Positions 47,010 to 55,237 of a stretch of 64,000 nt of DNA are shown here, piece after piece; the first letter of the stretch is position 1; each line of letters starts with the position of its first letter. The DNA comes from Nocardioides sp. T2.26MG-1 (GTDB taxonomy: Bacteria; Actinomycetota; Actinomycetes; Propionibacteriales; Nocardioidaceae). The translations under genes were made by a program, and so were the position numbers. The notes beneath the pieces were generated by a model. It did no database searches. It was not told where the DNA came from and worked only from the letters and a program-made list of their open reading frames with translations. Location of the stretch: positions 379,382 through 443,381 of the forward strand of contig NZ_CATNLZ010000001.1 in NCBI RefSeq assembly GCF_950101795.1, written 5' to 3'.

Positions 47010-48063
47010 TCGGCGCAGCCTGGAACAGCACGCCCGCCTCGGTCTCCTGGCGGGTCGCCTGACCCCGCGCGACCAGCAGCTCGAGGTGCGCCTTGGTCTC
47101 CATCGCGGCCAGGCCCTGGCTGAACAGGTCGAGCTCGTCGTACGCCTTCTCGTGCCGCGTCCACGCGAGCTGGTGGGCGACGTCGAACCCGGTCCCCGGC
47201 GCGTCGGCGATCGCGGCGAGGCTCAGCTCGAGCCGGCGGTCGTGGAACGCGAGCAGCTCGTCGACCCGGGCGTGCGACGACGGCGCGACCGGGCCGTGGG
47301 CCGGGAGCACCTGCAGGTCGGGCAGCGCGCGCACCTTGGTCAGCGAGCCCATGAAGTCGCCGAGCGGGTCGGGCGTCGGCGGCACGGTGAAGCCGATCGA
47401 GGGCGTGATCGTCGGCAGCACGTGGTCGCCGGCGAACAGCAGCCCAGCCTGCTTCTCGGCGAAGACGTAGTGGCCGGGCGTGTGGCCCGGGGTGTGCACG
47501 GCGTCGAGCACCCGGGTGCCGACCGGGATCTCGTGGTCGCCGTCGAGCCAGGTGTCCGGGAGGATCCACATCGACATGTCCGGGCGCTCGCCGCCGCCGG
47601 CGGCCCAGAGCTCCGCGATCTCGTGCGCGCCGGCGGTCCGCAGTACGTCGAGGAACGGGCTCTCGTCGAGCGTCGGGTCGTTCAGCAGCTCGAGGGCCGG
47701 CTTCTCGCCGAGGCCGAGCGCCACGTCCGCGCCGTACTCGTGCCCCAGGACGGTCGCCATCGTGAAGTGGTCGCGGTGCACGTGGGTGACCAGGAACCGG
47801 CGGATGTCCCCGAACCCGTAGCCCACCTGGCGCAGGCACCGCTCGAGCAGGTCGCGGGCGACCTCGATCGCCCAGCCGCCGTCGACCAGGGTGAGCCCGT
47901 CGGCGGTCTCGATCACGTAGACGTTGATCGCCTTGAGCCCGTCCATCGGCAGCGGCAGCGGGATCCGGTGGATGCCCTCGGCGACCCGCCAGGCCCCCTC
48001 CTTGCTCCAGTGCTCGCCGGAGTCGGGCGAGACGGCGTACGCCGTGGGGGTGGAGGTGGTCAC
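46999..48063 (-). CDS. MBL-fold metallo-hydrolase
   Basis: 354 residues, cytoplasmic. Metal motif THVHRDHF (HxHxDH), then DAVHTPGHTPGHYVF, GDHVLP and PAHGPV, the standard binuclear zinc site. A C-terminal helical extension (about 270-354) as in RNase Z-unrelated hydrolases of lipid-degradation clusters. GTG start. 11-bp tail-to-tail overlap with the acetyltransferase. It begins 10 bp after the SDR gene ends, so it may be part of the same minus-strand transcript with steroid-type oxidoreductases; the substrate is not evident. Confidence 0.87.
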   Translation of the reverse strand: MTTSTPTAYAVSPDSGEHWSKEGAWRVAEGIHRIPLPLPMDGLKAINVYVIETADGLTLVDGGWAIEVARDLLERCLRQVGYGFGDIRRFLVTHVHRDHFTMATVLGHEYGADVALGLGEKPALELLNDPTLDESPFLDVLRTAGAHEIAELWAAGGGERPDMSMWILPDTWLDGDHEIPVGTRVLDAVHTPGHTPGHYVFAEKQAGLLFAGDHVLPTITPSIGFTVPPTPDPLGDFMGSLTKVRALPDLQVLPAHGPVAPSSHARVDELLAFHDRRLELSLAAIADAPGTGFDVAHQLAWTRHEKAYDELDLFSQGLAAMETKAHLELLVARGQATRQETEAGVLFQAAPTSA

Positions 48064-48073
48064 GTCGCGGACC

Positions 48074-48877
48074 TTACGGGGCCACGTCGGGGAACCCGAG
48101 GTCGAGGGTGGGCTGCTGGATGCCGCCGTCGATCTCGAGCAGCTTGCCGGTGACGTACTGCCCGGCCTTCGAGGCGAGGTAGACGACGCCGGCCGCGATG
48201 TCCTCGGGCTCGCCGACCCGGCCGAGCGGGGTCTTGGTCTCGAGCTGGCTCATCAGGTCCGGCTGGCCTGCGACGTACTCCAGGGCGCTGGTCATGATCG
48301 AGCCGACGTAGATGCCGTTGACGCGGATCCGCGGGGCGAGGTCCTGGGCCGCCATCTTGGTCCAGTGCGCGAGCGCGGCCTTGGCGGTGCCGTAGGCGAT
48401 GAACCCGCGGTCGGCGGTGCGGCCCATCATCGAGCTGATCGTGACGACGCTCTTCTGCTTGTCGGGGTCCTTGAGCATCAACGGCACCGCGGCGCGGGTG
48501 AGCGCGTGGGCGGTGGTGACGTTGAAGCTGAAGGCCTCGTTGAGGAACTCGTTGCTGGTCTTGAGGAACTCGGTCGGGAAGGTGCCGCCGACGTTGTTGA
48601 CGACGGTGTCGAGCCGGCCGAGCTCGTCGTACGCCGCCTGCGCGAGGCCGGCGACCGCGTCGAGGTCGCTGAGGTCGGCGGCCACGACGACCGCACGGCG
48701 GCCGGTGGCCCGGATCTGCTCGGCGACCTTGGCCAGCTGGGCCTCGGTGCGCGCCGAGATCAGGACGTCGGCGCCGGCCTCCGCGAGTGCGACGGCGGTG
48801 GCGGCCCCGAGCCCCCGGCCGGCGCCGGTGACGATCGCGACCTGGCCGGCGACGGAGAAGCGGTCGAGGATGCTCAT
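48074..48877 (-). CDS. Short-chain dehydrogenase/reductase
   Basis: 267 residues, classical [11 protein letters not shown] cofactor motif, NNVGG, catalytic Ser-Tyr-Lys in SSMMGR...YGTAKAAL, and [16 protein letters not shown]. Oxidises or reduces a hydroxyl group, perhaps on a steroid or acyl-CoA. Overlaps the upstream DapB-like gene by 4 bp (ATGA), hence under the KstR-like promoter at 49970-49985. Confidence 0.88.
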   Translation of the reverse strand: MSILDRFSVAGQVAIVTGAGRGLGAATAVALAEAGADVLISARTEAQLAKVAEQIRATGRRAVVVAADLSDLDAVAGLAQAAYDELGRLDTVVNNVGGTFPTEFLKTSNEFLNEAFSFNVTTAHALTRAAVPLMLKDPDKQKSVVTISSMMGRTADRGFIAYGTAKAALAHWTKMAAQDLAPRIRVNGIYVGSIMTSALEYVAGQPDLMSQLETKTPLGRVGEPEDIAAGVVYLASKAGQYVTGKLLEIDGGIQQPTLDLGFPDVAP

Positions 48878-49959
48878 GACGTGCTCACCAGGCCCTTGCC
48901 CGTGACGAGCGGGAGGTCGAGGGCGGTGACGAGGCCGCCGGGCGCGGCCACGACCGCGGGGACGGCGTTCACGATCCGCTGGGCGGTGACGATCATCCCC
49001 GAGACGTTGTGGTCGCCGTGCTCGCCGTGGTGGACGAAGTCGAGCTGCATGAACGGCTCGCCGGTGATGACGACGCGGTAGCAGCCGTCGCCCTGCGACG
49101 GGGTCGGCCACTCGGGCACCTGGTCCGGCGCCGTACGGGTGACGTGGTCGAGGACCACACGCGGGACGCCGTCGACCTTGCCGATCACCTGGAAGCGGAC
49201 CGCGCCCATCGTCCCGGCAGCGACGTCGCCGGAGACGCTGGGCGTGTCGACCTCGGCGGGCCGGCGGTCGACGTCCTCGGTGAGCGGCTCGTCGAGGACG
49301 ATCCCGAGGCCGGCGGCGATCTGGCGGACCACGCTGCCCCACGCCATGGACAGGATGCCGGGCTCCCAGAGGAAGCCCCTCTCGTCCATCGGCTTGCCGA
49401 AGCCGAAGAGGTCGTTCATCACGACCGGCTGGTAGTAGGTGGAGTAGTCGCAGATCTCCATCACCCGCACCTCGTCGATGCGCTGGCTGAGGCTGGTCAG
49501 CACCAGCGGCAGCACGTCGTTGGCGAAGCCGGGGTCGATGCCGTTGACGTGCAGGCTGGCACCGGTGCGCTCGCCGGCCTTGGTGATCCGCTCCATGGTC
49601 TCCGGGGGCAGGATGTGCTCGGGCCACTGCAGCAGCACCGGGCCGCTGGAGGTCACGTTGATGCCGGCCTCGAGGAAGTCGACGAGGTCCTCGATCGCCT
49701 CGAAGACCCGGTCGTCGGTCATCGCCGTGTGCACGATCGCGTCCGGCTGCAGCGCCAGCAGCGCCTGCTTGTCCGCGGTCGCCCGGACACCGAGCTCGCG
49801 GCCCACCCCGGCCAGCTCGCCGGCGTCCTTGCCGTCCTTGTCGGGGTTGGACACCCACACGCCGACCAGCTCGAGGTCGGGGTGGGCGTCGATGCCCTTG
49901 ATCGCGTGCCGCCCGATGGTCCCCGTGGACCAGACGACGACCTTCAGAGGTTCTGCCAT
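48874..49959 (-). CDS. DapB/2,4-diaminopentanoate dehydrogenase-like NAD(P)-dependent oxidoreductase
   Basis: 361 residues. Rossmann start [18 protein letters not shown], then AIVHTA and [17 protein letters not shown], ending in the mixed domain with [13 protein letters not shown] and [11 protein letters not shown]. It resembles dihydrodipicolinate reductase-like proteins found in actinobacterial lipid/steroid clusters, not the lysine enzyme itself. ATG 49959 lies 10 nt from the KstR-like palindrome with no leader room for a ribosome binding site, suggesting a leaderless mRNA. First gene of a run with SDR and MBL genes. Confidence 0.85.
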   Translation of the reverse strand: MAEPLKVVVWSTGTIGRHAIKGIDAHPDLELVGVWVSNPDKDGKDAGELAGVGRELGVRATADKQALLALQPDAIVHTAMTDDRVFEAIEDLVDFLEAGINVTSSGPVLLQWPEHILPPETMERITKAGERTGASLHVNGIDPGFANDVLPLVLTSLSQRIDEVRVMEICDYSTYYQPVVMNDLFGFGKPMDERGFLWEPGILSMAWGSVVRQIAAGLGIVLDEPLTEDVDRRPAEVDTPSVSGDVAAGTMGAVRFQVIGKVDGVPRVVLDHVTRTAPDQVPEWPTPSQGDGCYRVVITGEPFMQLDFVHHGEHGDHNVSGMIVTAQRIVNAVPAVVAAPGGLVTALDLPLVTGKGLVSTS

Positions 49960-49969
49960 GCCCGGCAAT

Positions 49970-49985
49970 CTAGAACATGTTCTAG
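49970..49985 (-). promoter_or_regulatory. KstR-like operator and probable leaderless promoter, site 1
   Basis: Perfect 16-bp palindrome CTAGAACATGTTCTAG. The inner TAGAACATGTTCTA fits the published KstR consensus TNNAACNNGTTNNA. On the minus strand TAGATT, overlapping its downstream end, is a TANNNT -10 element placed so that transcription would begin at or near the ATG at 49959. A repressor here would cover the -10. It controls the DapB-like/SDR/MBL genes by position. Confidence 0.75.
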
Positions 49986-49992
49986 TTGGTGG

Positions 49993-50097
49993 GAAGTCCG
50001 AGGTTTCGGCTGCTGGCAGCCGAAACCCGCACGACACGCCGACGGGCTACGGCGTGTCGTGCGGGGATGGGCTGCCAGCAGCCGAACCCCGCAAGCC
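49993..50097. repeat. Hairpin repeat element, full copy
   Basis: Contains the hairpin TTTCGGCTGC-TG-GCAGCCGAAA (50002-50023, 10-bp stem), then a 16-bp perfect stem from CCCGCACGACACGCCG (50023-50038) to CGGCGTGTCGTGCGGG, then a second GGCTGC/GCAGCC hairpin. The outer ends also pair, giving one long cruciform-like unit that stops at the OYE stop codon. A half copy is at 56486-56540. No coding capacity. Confidence 0.85.
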
Positions 50098-51276
50098 TCA
50101 GACCCGCGCCGGCGAAACAATCGGACACCGAGTGCCCGAATAAATGGTGGGCATGCAGCGGTTGCAGTGGATGCACACACCGGCGGCGGCGCGGCCGGAC
50201 TGGAGGCGGTCGACGAGGTCGGGCTCGCGGAGAAGCGCGCGGCCCATCGCGACGAAGTCGAAGCCGTCGGCCATCGCCTGCTCCATCGTGGCGAGCTGGT
50301 TAATGCCGCCGAGCAGCATCAGCGGCATCGAGACCGCCGAGCGGAAGCGCAGCGCCTTGTCGCGGAAGTACGCCTCCTCGAACGGGTAGGCCTTGAGGAA
50401 GCCGCGTCCCATGGGCGTCTTCATGCCGAGGCGTACGACGAGGGGCATCGTGGCCGCGAACTCCTCGACCGGCGCCTCGCCGCGGAACAGGTACATGGGG
50501 TTCATCAGCGACGAGCCGCCGCTGAGCTGCAGCGCGTCGAGGGTGCCGTCGGCCTCGAGCAACTGCGCGTACTCGACCCCCTCGTCGGTCGTCACCCCGC
50601 CGCGGAACCCGTCGCCGACGCTGACCTTGGCGGTGATCGCGGCGTCCGAGCCGACCTCGTCGCGCACCGCCCGGGCGACCTGCCGGCCGAGCCGTGCGCG
50701 GTTCTCCAGCGACCCACCCCAGCCGTCCTTGCGGCGGTTGAGCCCGGGCGCGAGGAACGAGGAGATCAGGTAGCTGTGCGCCATGTGCAGCTCGAGTACG
50801 TCGAAGCCCGCCCGCACCAGCGTCCGCGCCGCCGAGACGTAGTCGCGGGTGATCCGGGTCAGGTCGGCCTCGGTGGCCGCCTTGATCATCTGCATCGACA
50901 GCGGGCTGGGCATCCGGCTGGCACTGAGCGCCTTGACCCCGTTGGAGCGGCCGTTGGCGACCGGTCCGGCGTGCCCGACCTGGCCGGCGATCGCCGCGCC
51001 GGTCTCGTGGACCGCCTCCGTGAGACGGGTCAGGCCGGACACCGTCCGCTCGCCCACCACGATCTGCTCGCGGTGGGTGCGCCCCTCGGGCGCGACCGCG
51101 AGGTAGGCGACGGTGGTGAGGCCGACCCCGCCACGGGTCACCGCGAGGTGGTAGTCGATCAGCTCGTCGGTGACCTGCCCGTGCGGTGCGCGACCCTCGA
51201 ACGTGGCGGCCTTCACCGTCCGGTTCCGGAGCCGCACGGGGCCGAGCGTGGTCGGGGCGAAGACGTCGGCGGTCAT
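50098..51276 (-). CDS. NADH:flavin oxidoreductase (Old Yellow Enzyme family)
   Basis: 392 residues, single flavin TIM-barrel domain. Family landmarks: LRNRTVKAATFEGRA, TVAYLAVAPEGRTH, GQVGHAGPVA, FDVLELHMAHSYLISSFLAPGLNRRKDGWGGSLENRARL and MLLGGINQLATMEQAMADGFDFVAMGRALLREPDLV. The C-terminus keeps a short CIHCNRC cluster of the 2,4-dienoyl-CoA reductase type but not the FAD/NAD domains. Reduces an activated double bond. ATG 51276 is directly behind the second KstR-like site. Confidence 0.9.
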   Translation of the reverse strand: MTADVFAPTTLGPVRLRNRTVKAATFEGRAPHGQVTDELIDYHLAVTRGGVGLTTVAYLAVAPEGRTHREQIVVGERTVSGLTRLTEAVHETGAAIAGQVGHAGPVANGRSNGVKALSASRMPSPLSMQMIKAATEADLTRITRDYVSAARTLVRAGFDVLELHMAHSYLISSFLAPGLNRRKDGWGGSLENRARLGRQVARAVRDEVGSDAAITAKVSVGDGFRGGVTTDEGVEYAQLLEADGTLDALQLSGGSSLMNPMYLFRGEAPVEEFAATMPLVVRLGMKTPMGRGFLKAYPFEEAYFRDKALRFRSAVSMPLMLLGGINQLATMEQAMADGFDFVAMGRALLREPDLVDRLQSGRAAAGVCIHCNRCMPTIYSGTRCPIVSPARV

Positions 51277-51287
51277 GCAGGGCAATC

Positions 51288-51301
51288 TAGAACAGGTTTC
51301 A
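51288..51301 (-). promoter_or_regulatory. KstR-like operator and probable leaderless promoter, site 2
   Basis: TAGAACAGGTTTCA matches TNNAACNNGTTNNA. On the minus strand the sequence TTCTAGATTGCC before ATG 51276 is the same as at site 1, with TAGATT as -10 at the same distance from the ATG. The paired architecture supports shared control of the two transcripts. No ribosome binding site fits between. Confidence 0.7.
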
Positions 51302-51715
51302 GTTCCTGGCGAGGTGCGTGCTCTTCTGGCGGCGCAGCCAGAGCAATCCCGCGATCGGCAGCACGGCGGGCACGAACCCGTAGCCGATGCCGTAGTCCGA
51401 CCACACCGAGGCGTCCGGGAACCAGTCGCGCACCACGAGGCTCAGCGTCCCGACCGTGACCACGCCGGCGAGCTCGACCCAGAGCATCACGCTCGCGAAT
51501 CGGGTGTCGCCGGCCGCGGCCGAGCGGATCGCGTACCACCCGAGCGCGTACGTCACCGCCGCCGCGAGGGACAGCCAGTAGGCGACCGGCGCGTCGTCGT
51601 ACTGCGTGGTCAGCTGCACGATGGCGCGAGCGCCGGCGGCCAGCGTGAACAGCGCGTAGAACGCCAGCAGCACCTGGTGGGGGCCGCTGCGGCGCTCCGT
51701 CGCGACCGGGCTCAC
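51299..51715 (-). CDS. Four-helix membrane protein, unknown family
   Basis: 138 residues with four predicted membrane helices (about 15-35, 44-64, 74-95, 108-128) and a basic C-terminus (RRQKSTHLARN). Starts GTG 51715, overlapping the stop of the next upstream gene (GTGA), so the two are a pair. I do not recognise the family. Its 3' end reaches into the KstR-like site. Confidence 0.72.
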   Translation of the reverse strand: MSPVATERRSGPHQVLLAFYALFTLAAGARAIVQLTTQYDDAPVAYWLSLAAAVTYALGWYAIRSAAAGDTRFASVMLWVELAGVVTVGTLSLVVRDWFPDASVWSDYGIGYGFVPAVLPIAGLLWLRRQKSTHLARN

Positions 51716-52071
51716 GCGGTCATCTCCAGGCGTACGGCGATCACACCGACCGCGACCGCGGCCACGGCGAGGACGGCCGAGGACCAGGTCGCCCGGTCGC
51801 CGTCCACGGACCTGATCGCGATCGGCAGCACGCACACCGCGGCGAACAGGTAGCCGACGTAGGTCGAGGTTGAGTCGGGGTGGTCGTCGCCGAGCAGCGG
51901 ACCCAGGCCCGCCAGCGCGCGGACGACCAGCAGCAGCTGGAGCATCCACGCCATCTGGTCCAGCCAGCTCGGGCGCTCGAGGCCGCGGGCGGCGACCACG
52001 ATCGCGAGCACGGCCACCAGGGCGGCGTACCCGACCACGATCCAGGTGATCTGGGTGCTGACGCTCGGCAT
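51712..52071 (-). CDS. Small four-helix membrane protein, unknown family
   Basis: 119 residues with hydrophobic stretches near residues 6-26, 38-56, 68-86 and 95-113 and a WLDQMAW linker. ATG at 52071, 16 bp from the divergent methyltransferase start. Coupled to the next membrane protein. No recognised domain; both could form one membrane complex. Confidence 0.72.
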   Translation of the reverse strand: MPSVSTQITWIVVGYAALVAVLAIVVAARGLERPSWLDQMAWMLQLLLVVRALAGLGPLLGDDHPDSTSTYVGYLFAAVCVLPIAIRSVDGDRATWSSAVLAVAAVAVGVIAVRLEMTA

Positions 52072-52087
52072 GGCAGCATCATCGACC

Positions 52088-52846
52088 ATGTCACCTGAGG
52101 CGCTGGTCGCCACCCTGCGCGCGGCCGGGTGCGTGTACGCCGAGGACGAGGCGCGGCTGCTGCTCGAGGCGGCGACCGACGAGGCCGAGCTGGCCCAGAT
52201 GGTCGCCGACCGGGTCGGTGGCCGGCCGCTGGAGCAGGTGGTCGGGTTCGCCGAGTTCGACGGACTGCGACTGGCGGTCGCGCCCGGGGTCTTCGTGCCG
52301 CGGCTGCGCTCCACGGTGCTGGTGCGGGCGGCCGCCACGGGGCTGCGGCACGGCGACGTCGTCGTCGACCTGTGCTGCGGCACCGGGGCCCTGGGCGCTG
52401 CCCTGCGGGCGGCCGTCCCCGGCCTGGAGGTGTACGCCGCCGACCTCGACCCGGGCGCGGTCGCGTGCGCGCGCCGCAACCTGCCGGCGGACCGCGTCTT
52501 CGAGGGCGACCTCTACGACGCGCTGCCCGACGACCTGCGCGGTCGCATCGCGGCGCTGGTCGTGAACGCGCCGTACGTCCCGACCGACGCCATCGCCACG
52601 ATGCCGCCCGAGGCCCGCGACCACGAGCACCGGGTGGCGCTCGACGGCGGCGCCGACGGGCTCGACGTGCAGCGCGGCGTGGTCGCCGGCGCACCGGGCT
52701 GGCTGGCGCCGGGCGGCCGCCTGCTCATCGAGACCAGCCGCCGTCAGGCGCCGGCGACCGTGGAGCTGATGGCGGCCGCCGGCCTGCGGGTCGAGGTGGT
52801 CACCGACGACGACGTCGACGGCACCGCCGTGGTCGGGTCGCGCTGA
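52088..52846 (+). CDS. Putative protein N5-glutamine methyltransferase (PrmC/HemK-like)
   Basis: 252 residues. N-terminal helical domain, then SAM motif VVDLCCGTGALGAAL and DLDPGAVACARRNLP. The catalytic NPPY is replaced by NAPY (VVNAPYVPTDAI), which is seen in a side branch of PrmC-like proteins. Whether it methylates release factors is uncertain, since a genuine PrmC is expected near prfA. No leader: start 16 bp from the divergent gene. Confidence 0.85.
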   Translation: MSPEALVATLRAAGCVYAEDEARLLLEAATDEAELAQMVADRVGGRPLEQVVGFAEFDGLRLAVAPGVFVPRLRSTVLVRAAATGLRHGDVVVDLCCGTGALGAALRAAVPGLEVYAADLDPGAVACARRNLPADRVFEGDLYDALPDDLRGRIAALVVNAPYVPTDAIATMPPEARDHEHRVALDGGADGLDVQRGVVAGAPGWLAPGGRLLIETSRRQAPATVELMAAAGLRVEVVTDDDVDGTAVVGSR

Positions 52847-52858
52847 CCTGGCCCGGGG

Positions 52859-53707
52859 TCACAGCCAGGTGCGGACCGTGTCGGCGAGCGGCACCGTCGG
52901 ACGGCCGAGCAGCTTCGCCAGGTCGCCGGTCGTGGCGCCGACCAGTCCGGCGCCGATGTTCTGGTCGAGGGCGACCACGAACCCGGCCGTCCCCTCGTCG
53001 AGACCGAGCGAGAGCAGGAGCTCGCGGTGCGCCTCGGGGGTCAGTCGCTGGTAGGTCACCTCGCGCCCGAGGACCTCGCCGAACGTGCGGGCCAGCTCGT
53101 CGAAGTCCCACGCGGTGTCGCCGGAGAGCTCGTAGACCGCGCCCTCGTGGCCGTCCGCGGACAGCACGATCGCAGCCGCCTCGGCGAAGTCCGAGCGGGG
53201 TGCGCTCGCCACCCGGCCGTCACCGACACTGGCGGCGACCACGCCGCTCTCGCGCGCCTGCTCGAACGTGGGCAGGTAGTTCTCGGTGTACCAGCCGTTG
53301 CGCAGGAACGTGAACGGCAGCCCGCTGTCGCGGATCAGCCGCTCGGTCGCGGCGTGCTCGGGCGCCAGCACCAGGTCGGTGTCGTCCGCGGCCGGGGCGC
53401 TCGTGTAGGCGATGCGGCGTACGCCGGAGCGCACGGCCAGGTCGATGACCGCCTGGTGCTGGGGCACGCGGATGCCGGGCTCACTGCCCGAGACCAGCAG
53501 CAGCACGTCGCCGGCGCCGAGCCAGCCCACGGACTCCGGGACGTCGTCGAAGTCGAGACGCTCGACCCGGACGCCGCGCTCGGCGAGGTCGGCCAGCCGC
53601 TCGACCGCCCGACCGGTGGCGACGACGTCGGTCACCCCTCGCTCCAGCAGGGACTCGACGACGAGGCGGCCGAGGTGGCCGGTGGCTCCGGTGATGACGA
53701 TCGACAT
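52859..53707 (-). CDS. NAD(P)H-binding SDR, NmrA/QorB (quinone oxidoreductase 2)-like
   Basis: 282 residues. N-terminal ITGATGHLGRLVVESLLERG, then ATGRAVERLADLAERGVRVERLDFDD, YTSAPAADDT, PFTFLRNGWYTENYLP: the QorB-type atypical SDR. Reduces quinones or related electrophiles. Divergent from an HxlR regulator with an operator in the 125-bp gap; the arrangement is the well-known QorR-qor type pair. Convergent with the methyltransferase (12 bp). Confidence 0.9.
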   Translation of the reverse strand: MSIVITGATGHLGRLVVESLLERGVTDVVATGRAVERLADLAERGVRVERLDFDDVPESVGWLGAGDVLLLVSGSEPGIRVPQHQAVIDLAVRSGVRRIAYTSAPAADDTDLVLAPEHAATERLIRDSGLPFTFLRNGWYTENYLPTFEQARESGVVAASVGDGRVASAPRSDFAEAAAIVLSADGHEGAVYELSGDTAWDFDELARTFGEVLGREVTYQRLTPEAHRELLLSLGLDEGTAGFVVALDQNIGAGLVGATTGDLAKLLGRPTVPLADTVRTWL

Positions 53708-53786
53708 GGTGATGCTTCCTCCACTGTGGTGCGGACTGGTGACGACGGCAGAACCACCCGGGGGCGGGGTACCTTCCCGATGGGGA

Positions 53787-53809
53787 GTACCGACTTTGAA
53801 GTGGGGTAC
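53787..53809. promoter_or_regulatory. HxlR-type operator between the QorB-like and HxlR genes
   Basis: Inverted repeat GTACCGACTT-TG-AAGTGGGGTAC (arms pair at GTACC and ACTT positions), typical of HxlR/QorR sites with ACTTTGAAGT centre. On the plus strand TTGAAG (53796-53801) could be a -35 element and TAAGGT (53821-53826) a -10, ending 6 bp before the GTG 53833, so the HxlR mRNA may be leaderless. Extra GTACC boxes lie at 53769-53773. Confidence 0.6.
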
Positions 53810-53832
53810 CCACCTGCGGGTAAGGTTCTGGT

Positions 53833-54195
53833 GTGGTCACCGTCCGCGAGCTCCAGCTCGATACCGTCTGCCCCGACACCCGGCTGCTCGTCGAGCACGT
53901 CACCAGCAAGTGGGGGGTGCTGGTGCTGCTCACCCTCGACGACCGCACCCTGCGCTGGAGCGAGCTCAAACGCGAGATCGCGGGCGTGAGCGAGAAGATG
54001 CTGATCCAGACCCTGCAGACCCTCGAGGCCGACGGCCTGGTCCGGCGCGAGGCGCTCCCGGTGGTGCCGCCGCACGTGGAGTACTCCCTCACCGCCCACG
54101 GGCGCGTGGCCACCGGGCTGCTGGCCCCGCTCGTGCACTGGGCCCAGCGTCACGTCCAGGACGGGGCTGGGCTCAGCTCAGCACAAGGCGGGTGA
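53833..54195 (+). CDS. HxlR-family winged-helix regulator
   Basis: 120 residues. HxlR features: CPDTRLLVEHVTSKWGVLVLLTL, RWSELKREIAGVSEKMLIQTLQTLEADGLVRR (recognition helix), VEYSLTAHGR. The near N-terminal Cys in CPDT may sense redox stress as in QorR-like proteins. GTG start at 53833. Overlaps the convergent secreted protein gene by 23 bp at the 3' end. Confidence 0.9.
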   Translation: MVTVRELQLDTVCPDTRLLVEHVTSKWGVLVLLTLDDRTLRWSELKREIAGVSEKMLIQTLQTLEADGLVRREALPVVPPHVEYSLTAHGRVATGLLAPLVHWAQRHVQDGAGLSSAQGG

Positions 54196-55144
54196 CCAGC
54201 GCGTCGTGGTCGCCGGTGAGCCCGTCCACGACCCACCGGCCCGCGAAGCGCACCCGCCCGGCCCGGTAGTCCGTGCGGTCGACGTACACGACGTCGACCC
54301 GTCGCCCGTGGGACCGGAACGTCGGCATCGCGGCGCTGCCGAGCACCTGGTACGCCGACGCCGCGGCGCCGGCCGGCACACGCCGCGGCCCGTCCGCGCG
54401 CGCGGCGAGGTCGTAGTCGGCGGTGCCGGCGACCCAGCGGTCGGGGCGGGCGAGGTCGCCGATCGGCTGGGGCACGTGAGCGTCGACCACGGTGAGCACC
54501 CGCCCGGTGTCGCGGTGGCGCAGGGTGACGACGGCGACCAGCCGGTTGCCGTAGGGGTAGCGGCCGTCACGCCAGGCCTCGTCGAGCGGCACCTGCCGGT
54601 GGCGCGCGGCGACCAGGTCGAACTCCGCCCGGCGCCACGACACCGCCAGCTGGGAGCTGCGCCGGCCGAAGGGGAAGGTGCGGGTCTCCCAGCCCGGCAG
54701 GGCCTCCAGCTCGGGGCCGAACCGGTCCGCCTCCTGCCAGCCGACGATGTCGACGGCCGCGCGCCGGGTGAGCGCCCGGGCGTCCTCGGCCGCCTGGGCG
54801 GGGGTCAGGCTGCGGTCCAGGTTGAGGCTCGCGAGACCGACGCGGACCGGACCGGTCGCCGCCGTCGGCCGGTCCTGCACCGGTGAGCGGGTCGGGTTCG
54901 GCGTCCGGGTGGGTGTCGGGGTGGACGCCGGGGTGGACGCCGGGGTCGAGGCCGGGGAGGGTGTCGCGGTGGGGCTGGTGTGCGCGACGGTGGCGGCCGT
55001 CGGTGCGGGCGCGGCCGGCTCGTCGACCATCGGCGCGACGACGAAGCCGGCCAGGGTCACCAGCAGCAGGAGCGGGGGTGGACCGGCCCACCTGCGGGCG
55101 CGCCGAGGAGCGCCCGGGCGAGCGAGCCGAATCCGTCGGACCAC
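54173..55144 (-). CDS. Secreted or membrane-anchored endonuclease/exonuclease/phosphatase-fold protein
   Basis: 323 residues. A basic N-terminus and hydrophobic segment (LLLLVTLAGFVVAP, about 24-37), a Thr/Pro-rich spacer (about 45-95), then an EEP-like domain: VGLASLNLDRSL, VDIVGWQEADRFG (Glu metal ligand), LTVVDAHVPQP, and GDHDALVT at the C-terminus. Domain residues resemble the family but a few core positions deviate, so enzymatic activity is open. Confidence 0.75.
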   Translation of the reverse strand: MVRRIRLARPGAPRRARRWAGPPPLLLLVTLAGFVVAPMVDEPAAPAPTAATVAHTSPTATPSPASTPASTPASTPTPTRTPNPTRSPVQDRPTAATGPVRVGLASLNLDRSLTPAQAAEDARALTRRAAVDIVGWQEADRFGPELEALPGWETRTFPFGRRSSQLAVSWRRAEFDLVAARHRQVPLDEAWRDGRYPYGNRLVAVVTLRHRDTGRVLTVVDAHVPQPIGDLARPDRWVAGTADYDLAARADGPRRVPAGAAASAYQVLGSAAMPTFRSHGRRVDVVYVDRTDYRAGRVRFAGRWVVDGLTGDHDALVTRLVLS

Positions 55145-55237
55145 GCGGCTTCCCCTCCGTGGGTCGATGACTGGCTGTTCACGCTAGTCCCGCGAGCCCC
55201 ATGGGTCCCGGAGGTCCCGGCCGTGTCGTCGGCGGAT

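Noticed and set aside
48074..49858. Very long minus-strand frame through the SDR and DapB-like genes read as a fusion protein
   Set aside because: Only the last 267 codons have SDR sequence; the upstream part is an out-of-frame shadow of the DapB-like gene, and the ATGA overlap shows two separate proteins.
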